Assembly (NCBI GenBank): GCA_009809945.1 | Contig: WTPW01001004.1 | Location: 198,976 to 262,975, forward strand | Length of the DNA stretch: 64,000 nucleotides | Source of the DNA: Gigaspora margarita | Taxonomy: Eukaryota; Glomeromycota; Glomeromycetes; Diversisporales; Gigasporaceae | Reading direction: 5' to 3' | Part shown: positions 58,285 through 64,000 of the stretch, in pieces | How positions within the stretch are numbered: the first letter of the stretch is position 1 | Layout: each line of letters opens with the position of its first letter | The notes under the pieces: generated by a model | Databases searched by the model: none | Told to the model about the DNA's origin: nothing | What the model saw: the letters and a program-made list of their open reading frames with translations, nothing else | Program-made: the position numbers and the translations under genes

Positions 58285-59934
58285 GGGATCAATTTTCATA
58301 CCCCCCACATTTAATATTCATACCCCCCTGCAGATTTAACTTTTTTAAAAAATTTGAGTAAAGATATCTTAGTAACTACCAAATCAAATTTAGTAAACTT
58401 TTTTTCTTTAAATTCTATAGATTTATAGAATTTTTATAAAAAAAGTTTATTAACTTTGGTCCAGTAGTTGCTAAGATATCTTTGCTCAAAGTTTGAAAAA
58501 AATCAAAACATCTATCAAAACAAACTATAAAATTTTCTTTAACCTTTGAACAAAAATATCTCTGCAACTACTAACCCAAATTCAATAACCTTTTTTTGTT
58601 TGAATTGCATGAAGCTGTAGATTTTAAATAAAAAAATTTATAGAATTTGACTTAATAGTTACAGAGTTATCTTCACCCAAATTTTAAAAAAAAATCAAAA
58701 CGTCTATCAAAACATTTGATAGACGTTTTGATTTTTTTTAAACTTTGAGTGAAGATATCTTAGTAACTACCAAATCAAATTTAGTAAACTTTTTTTTCTA
58801 TAAATTCTATAGATTTATAGAGTTCAGATAAAAAAAGTTTATTGAATTTGGTCCAGTAGTTGCTAAGATATCTTTGCTCAAATTCTGAAAAAAATCAAAA
58901 CGTCTATCAAAACAAACTATACAAAATTTTCTTTAAATTTGAGCGAAGATATCTCTGCAACTACTAACCCAAATACAATGAACTTTTTTTTGTTTGAATT
59001 CGATAAAACTATAGAATTAAATTTAAAAAAGCATAGTATTTAACTTAATAGTTACAGAGTTATCTTCACTCAAATTTTAAAAAAAAATCCAAAACGTTTA
59101 TCAAAACATTTGATAGACGTTTTGTTTTTTTTAAACTTTGAGTGAAGATAACTCTATAACTATTGAGTTAAATACTATGAATTTTTTTTTATTTTAATTC
59201 TATAGACTTATCAAATTCAAATAAAAAAAAGTTCATTGAATTTGGCTTAGTATTTGCAGAGATATCTTCGCTCAAAGTTTAAAGAAAATTTTGTATAGTT
59301 TGTTTTGATAGACGTTTTGATTTTTTTCAAACTTTGAGCAAAGATATCTTAGCAACTACTGTACCAAATTCAATAAACTTTTTTTTTATCTGAATTTTAT
59401 AAATCTATAGAATTTAAAGAAAAAAAATTTTGCTAAATTTGATTTGGTAGTTACTAAGATATCTTCACTCAAAGTTTAAAAAAATCAAAACGTCTATCAA
59501 ATGTTTTGATAGACGTTTTGATTTTTTTTGAAATTTGGGTGAAGATAACTCTGTAACTATTAAGTTAAATTCTATAAATTTTTTTTATTTTAAAATCTAT
59601 AGATTCATGCAATTCAAACAAAAAAAAAGTTCATTGAATTTGGGTTAGTAGTTGCAGAGATAACTTTGCTCAAATTTTAAAGAAAATTCTGTAGTTTGTT
59701 TTGATAGACGTTTTGATTTTTTTCAAACTTTGAGCTAAGATATCTTAGCAGCTACTGGCCAAAGTCAATAAACTTTTTTTTATATAAATTCTATAAATCT
59801 ATAGAATTTAAAGAAAAAAATTTTACTAAATTTGATTTGGTAGTTACTAAAATATCTTCACTCAAATTTTAAAAAAAGTTAAATTTGCAGCGGGGTATGA
59901 ATATTAAATGTGGGGGGTATGAAAATTGATCCCC
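58285..59934. mobile_element. TIR element whose whole interior is hairpin satellite
   Basis: About 45 bp of near-perfect terminal inverted repeat (GGGATCAATTTTCATACCCC; right GGGGTATGAAAATTGATCCC). Between them are about eight units of a ~195-bp repeat: GATATCTTAGTAACTACC, AAATTTAGTAAACTTTTTT, a TATAGA stem, the inverse, then AAACGTCTATCAAAAC. Stems and spacers alternate as in 15240-18860, to which the units are clearly related. Flanking A runs prevent a clean duplication call. Confidence 0.75.
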
Positions 59935-60016
59935 TAAAAAAAATAAACAATATAAAATAAACAAAAAAGCTAAAAATAAAAATTGAAAACAAGATATAAA
60001 TTAATGTCAGTAATAA

Positions 60017-60522
60017 TGTTGAAATCAGATGATGCTAAAATTTATGTGATCTCTATATCATCAGATTTTCTAAAATTTCTAAAAATCTGTAAACAATCGA
60101 TCTACACTATATCGAATGCTATAACCGGTTAGTATACCTATATGCTGCACAAATTGCATTCTTGATATTTATATATAAAAGACCTTCTAACTATATCAAA
60201 AAGTGACCCTAACCCTAACCCAAACCACAAGACAAAAAGTATTTATAAAACTACTAATAAAAAAAAATTTAGCTCATGTTTAGGGTTAGGGTTAGGGTCA
60301 CCTTTTTGATACAATTAGAATATCTTTAATATATAGATATCAATAATGCAATTTATGCAGATATAGGTATATTGAATTAACCAACTCTAACTGACCTATT
60401 TGATTGTTTTGATTATATAGTGTAGATTGATTATTTATATGATTTTGGAAATTTTAGGAAATCCAATGATACAGAGATCATATAGATTTTAGCATCATCC
60501 AATTTCAGCATCATCTCCAACA
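60017..60522. mobile_element. Element with TGTTGAAATCAGATGATGC ends, carrying a nested MITE
   Basis: The ends TGTTGAAATCAGATGATGCT and, inverted, TGTTGGAGATGATGCTG, then ATGATGCTAAAAT and TGATCTCT on both sides. The words relate it to 26054-26270. The MITE 60128-60388 sits inside. Confidence 0.62.
60128..60388. mobile_element. MITE of the CTTGATATCTAT family with TTAGGG-like inner words
   Basis: The ends GGTTAGTATACCTATAT and, inverted, GGTTAATTCAATATACCTAT. The core TTGCATTCTTGATAT is shared with 35923, 45719 and 45934. CCCTAACCCTAACCC (60206-60222) and GGGTTAGGGTTAGGG (60284-60299) are paired parts of the two arms, not a telomere. Confidence 0.62.
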
Positions 60523-61154
60523 ATTAATAAATATACTAATAATAATAATAATAATAATAACTAATCAATTATCTATAACAATATAATTAAAGTAAGCCCT
60601 TCTTTTTTCAATATAACATAATGAAAATTCTGTGCTACTCAGAAGAAAAACTTTGCAAAAACCATCCAAACTACTTTGAAAATTTTAAGTTTTATTTTCT
60701 GGCTAGTATAAACAAGAAATAAATAGACTAACCAATATCTTAGTATATAACAACTTCAAATATTAACTATCTATAAAGAAGTATAAGTGAAATACTAAGC
60801 AATCTAAACAACTTAGAACTAGTGTTTTGATCTGGAACAAAATCCAAACCTGGGTCACCTACGAGTGGGTCATGTGAGTTGCCCAGATAAACACTGGGTA
60901 GTAGAAAAAATTCTAATATAGATCATCTGTGAGTAGGTAACCCAGGTCACCCAGATAATATAAAAAATTACCTGTGAGTAAATCATTCAAACTATAGTTT
61001 AATTCTAAAAAAATTAAAATTAAAAAAAAATCAAAAAAAAGTAAAATTTCAAAAAAAAGTGAGTTAAAAAAAAAAAACTAAATTAAAAAAATTAGCTTAG
61101 GAAAAAAAAACTTGAAAAAAAAACCCAGCAATGATTTTTTAGCTTACATTATCA
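60523..61154. other. AT-rich spacer with a GGGTCACC word cluster
   Basis: TAGTGTTTTGATCTGGAAC (60830) is followed by TGGGTCACCTACGAGTGGGTCA-type words and inverted GGTAACCCAGGTCACC (to ~60975). This resembles a small or truncated short-word-arm element; no right end was found. Confidence 0.3.
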
Positions 61155-61452
61155 GGTTTGATTAGTGATTTGAACCAGTTGGGCTATAATTGATTAACTA
61201 ACCTGAGCTGAAAAGTTTTAGTTAATCAGTTGAGTAAATGCTTAATCAGTTGACCCGTACATAGGGTTCCTACAAACCCATATCAAATCAAACTTTAGGG
61301 CAAGTTTGAGTTTGATTTGATTTCAAATTAAACCCAAACTCAAACTAGCATTAAAAAAATGTTTGAGTTTGATTTGAAGCAAACTTTTTAATTAAATTTG
61401 AGTTTGATTTGGGTTTGCGTTTGAAGTTTGCAAACTAGTTTGAGTTTGAATA

Positions 61453-61990
61453 CTATATATTGCCAAAAATAAGCTACCTCCAAAAATAAACTACCCTCTT
61501 TCTTTTGGTTAAGAAATACAAAAACATCTTTGACCCAAAAATAAGCTAACACGATCGATGAAAGTTCCTATATAGTAAAGTCCAAATTTTACTAAGCAAA
61601 TTGATTAAAGTCACTTAAGTAAACTTATTCAGCAGATCAAAATACGTATACTCTAAATTTACAACGAAATTGAAGAAATTTTTATTAATTGGAATTTAAT
61701 ATTTACATTCAATGAAGAGATTAAAATTTTAATAACAAAATATTTTGTTGAACATAAAAATAATAAAAAGTACTCATATTTTGATGAAACTTTCAGAATA
61801 GATGTAGATTGGTCTTCCAAATAAGTTTACTTAAGTGCAAATAATGGATCTATATAGTAGAATTTAGACTTAACTATGTAGCTACTGGTGGCAATTGACC
61901 AAAAATCGATTTTATCCAAAAATAAGCAACCCCAAATTTTTTGTATCCAAAATCATCCAAAAAAGGTAGCTTATTTTCAGAAGCATACAG
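61453..61990. repeat. AAGCTACC-family MITE (TA target), first of a pair
   Basis: The ends CTATATATTGCCAAAAATAA and, inverted, CTGTATGCTTCTGAAAATAA with TA at both edges. It is separated from the next copy by about ten bases. Confidence 0.75.
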
Positions 61991-62001
61991 TAATATAAAT
62001 A

Positions 62002-62534
62002 CTGTATATTGCCAAAAAATAAGCTACTTCCAAAAATAAACTACCCCTTCTATTGGTCAAAAAACTCAAAAATATCTTTGACATGACCCACAATTGATGA
62101 AAGTTGCTATATAGTAAAGTCCAAACTTACTAAGTAAATCGATTAAAGTCGCTTAAGTAAATTTATTTAGAAGATCAAAATACGTATTCTCTGAAATTTA
62201 CAATAAAATTGGAGAATTTTTTATTAATTGGTTTTTAATTTTTACGTTCAATGAAAAGATTAAAATTTTATTAACAAAATATATTCGTTGAACGTAAAAA
62301 TTAAAAGTTAAATAATAAAAAGTACTCATATTTTGATGAAACTTTCAGCATATGTGTATTTGAGCTTCCAAACAAGTCTACTTAAGTGCTAATAATTAAT
62401 TTACATAGTAAAATTTAGACTTTACTATGTAACAACTATTGGCAACTGACCAAAATTAATTATATTTAAAAATCCCCCAGATTTTAGTGTCCAAAATCGT
62501 CCAAAAAAGGTAGCTTATTTTCAGAAACATATGG
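62002..62534. repeat. AAGCTACC-family MITE (TA target), second of a pair
   Basis: The ends CTGTATATTGCCAAAAAATA and, inverted, CCATATGTTTCTGAAAATAA with TA at both edges. It is colinear with the first copy along its whole length but diverged. Confidence 0.75.
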
Positions 62535-63064
62535 TATATTTTTATATTTTAAACAAGTTTACTTAAATATAAAGTAAGAATTATGAATCTTGTTTAAAAT
62601 TTAAAATTATATTTATATTATTCAAACTCAAACTAGTTTGCGAACTTCAAATCAAACTCAAATCAAACTTTGAATGAAATTTGGGTTTGGTTTGAGTTTG
62701 ATTATTTTTTATTTGAGTTTGGTTTGATTTCAAACTTTATAAAATTTATAGTTTGAGTTTGGTTTGATTTGGGGTTTGATAAAACTCAAATCAAACCTGG
62801 ATCAAACTTTGGAACCCTACTAGTTGAGAATTAGTTAAGAAATGTAAATGATATCATAAAAGAGCAAAGTCCCAAAAATTTTTGAAAATAAAATGAATGA
62901 ACATAGTAGATGAGCAAAGATCAAGACAAAAATTTGAGTAAAAGTCCAAGAATCTCCAAAAGTAAACATGAAGTAACTTAATTAGTTGAATTGGTCGATA
63001 CCAAATGTTTGGTTCAGTTAACTGATTAAGGAAAATTTTCTCAGTTCAAATTACTAGATTTGAT

Positions 63065-63630
63065 TATGGAACATTGTGAAAGTGTTTATTAGGTCATGTT
63101 GGCAAAACTATCAAATAACTCTTCTAACTACTCTAAACTATATACAACTATTGATCAAGACTCCTAATTCTTGAATTGGCAAACAGAAAAAGATAGAAGA
63201 TTTGGTCTGGGTCTCAAGGTTTGTAGTATCTTGTATAGTGATTTTGGATACTTAAATAAGTATTTTTTTTTTTTTTTTTTTTGTGCTTTATTTCATATTC
63301 TTATTCCAATTCCAATTAATGATCTCTGTTGTTGTATATTTTAGGCATAGTTGGGATTCTTGAATTCAATCATGAACTTTGTTCATGATGTCATATGATT
63401 AAGGGAATAATACAAAATCATGAGGATCTGATTGTTTGATAATGAGGTAATTGATGATGGATTAGGGGTTCAATCAATATTTAGTATTTTTAAAAAAGGA
63501 GTTGATGAAACTTCTGGCTTTCAACTATATTTTGTTAGCCTAAAGTTTTATTTTCTTATAATGATACTCATATAGTTGTATAAAAAGTAAATAATATATA
63601 CATATGTACAATCATCACAAAATATTTCAA
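63065..63630. other. Unassigned spacer
   Basis: A run of about 20 T at 63265. No frame or repeat recognised. Confidence 0.3.
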
Positions 63631-63631
63631 G

Positions 63632-63845
63632 TAGCTATATATCGATATATAACGCATAATTGTTTTATATCAATTAAAATTAAACATTACACATCGATTA
63701 ATGTGTTATAAATTGATATATATCAAAAATCAATTAATAATGAAAATAGGTAAGTGATCAATGTAGATCAAATTATTGATTATCATCGAACTAATCAAAA
63801 TTGTTATATATCGATCATTATGTTATTAATCGATAATTAGCTACG
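63632..63845. repeat. Element with GTAGCTA ends and ATCGAT words
   Basis: GTAGCTATATATCGATAT at the left and, inverted, GTAGCTAATTATCGATTA at the right. ATCGATTA-type words recur through it in both orientations. It abuts the start of the open frame at 63847. Confidence 0.5.
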
Positions 63846-63846
63846 C

Positions 63847-64000
63847 AGAGGACCAAGTTTATGACGGTCAGACCCAACATACAGGGCAGGCTATGGAATC
63901 CTTCGCAGCTGTGAGAACCGAGCTTAAAACGGCGAGCGTTTCTATAGAAGACAACTGCAATACTTCAGATATCATATCTTCATCTCCTTCTGAAGTACAA
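63847..64000 (+). CDS. Possible coding exon, open at the window end
   Basis: From 63851 one frame is open to the edge (DQVYDGQTQHTGQAMESF..., ending SSSPSEVQ). Base composition shifts abruptly to about 45-50% GC, with balanced third positions unlike any repeat nearby. A CGCAG before 63847 could be a splice acceptor. Polar, S/T/E-rich; family not recognised. It might be a host gene or the start of an autonomous element. Confidence 0.4.

Larger units (their letters stand above)
61262..62819. mobile_element. hAT-like element with TTTGAG-word arms
   Basis: The ends TAGGGTTCCTACAAACCC and, inverted, TAGGGTTCCAAAGTTTGATC. The arms are runs of GTTTGAGTTTGATTTG words, inverted on the two sides (61290-61450, 62620-62815). 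The 8 flanking bases do not match. Two AAGCTACC MITEs fill the centre. Confidence 0.6.
61163..63056. mobile_element. hAT-like element with CAGTTGA-word arms, outer shell of a nest
   Basis: The ends TAGTGATTTGAAC and, inverted, TAGTAATTTGAAC. Flanks GGTTTGAT (61155-61162) and GATTTGAT (63057-63064) agree at 7 of 8. The arms carry TTAATCAGTTGA / TTAGTTGA words. The element 61262-62819 is inside. No coding. Confidence 0.7.

Noticed and set aside
60200..60300. Interstitial telomere (TTAGGG) tract
   Set aside because: The few units are symmetric arms of a MITE with known siblings, not a tandem telomeric run.
61262..62819. Target duplication for the TTTGAG-arm element
   Set aside because: Flanks CCCGTACA and CTAGTTGA do not match; insertion is inferred from inverted ends alone.

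Overview
The window looks like nuclear DNA of a filamentous fungus with a very AT-rich, transposon-saturated genome. The style best fits an arbuscular mycorrhizal fungus (Glomeromycotina, Rhizophagus-like). Reasons: an intronless F-box/LRR-type gene, a short-intron Atg22-type gene with GTAAGT donors, decayed kinase and Sel1-type fragments, decayed LINE endonuclease and Tigger/pogo transposase relics, and little else but nested repeats. The organism is inferred from style only.

Only two host genes are convincing: an F-box protein of 491 aa (12140-13615, +) and an eleven-exon Atg22-like vacuolar permease of about 509 aa (32617-35039, +) that has one GC-AG intron. A third, possible gene starts in the last 150 bases and runs off the window. 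The third well-preserved coding unit is a hAT transposase (complement 37928-40524, three exons, one in-frame TGA). It sits inside a complete hAT element (36796-40936) with TAGTGATGTGCCA ends, a perfect 8-bp target duplication and subterminal 9-bp tandem repeats; 470 bp of it are Ns.

Layout. 1-5300: a ~112-bp satellite interrupted by nested palindromes, a TTAA-flanked element and a hAT-like element. 5400-9310: MITEs and LINE endonuclease relics (-) split by a 1.2-kb element that itself holds a palindrome. 9761-15140: MITEs and the F-box gene. 15145-18860: a ~195-bp array of hairpin-forming repeats. 19263-24587: nested repeats and two tRNA-headed SINE-like retroposons with perfect target duplications. 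24602-25399: Tigger/pogo relic. 26054-32343: scattered MITEs. 32617-35039: Atg22. 35343-48601: an extreme nest in which a palindromic host element carries two hAT-type insertions, followed by MITEs and a TTAA element broken by another hAT-like insertion. 49362-57060: MITEs, kinase and Sel1 relics, a third SINE. 58285-63056: a TIR element made of hairpin satellite, then a three-level nest.

The main discovery candidate is the recurring architecture of hAT-like elements: short TAGGG/TAGTG-type ends, 8-bp duplications, and subterminal arrays of a short word that differs in every element (ACGTACAGT, ACTAGTATT, GTTCAG, GGGCCGG, TTTGAG, CAGTTGA). Some enclose palindromic satellite cores. Several insertions are supported by unfilled homologous sites within the same window. 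All coordinates of repeats are by eye; no alignments were run.
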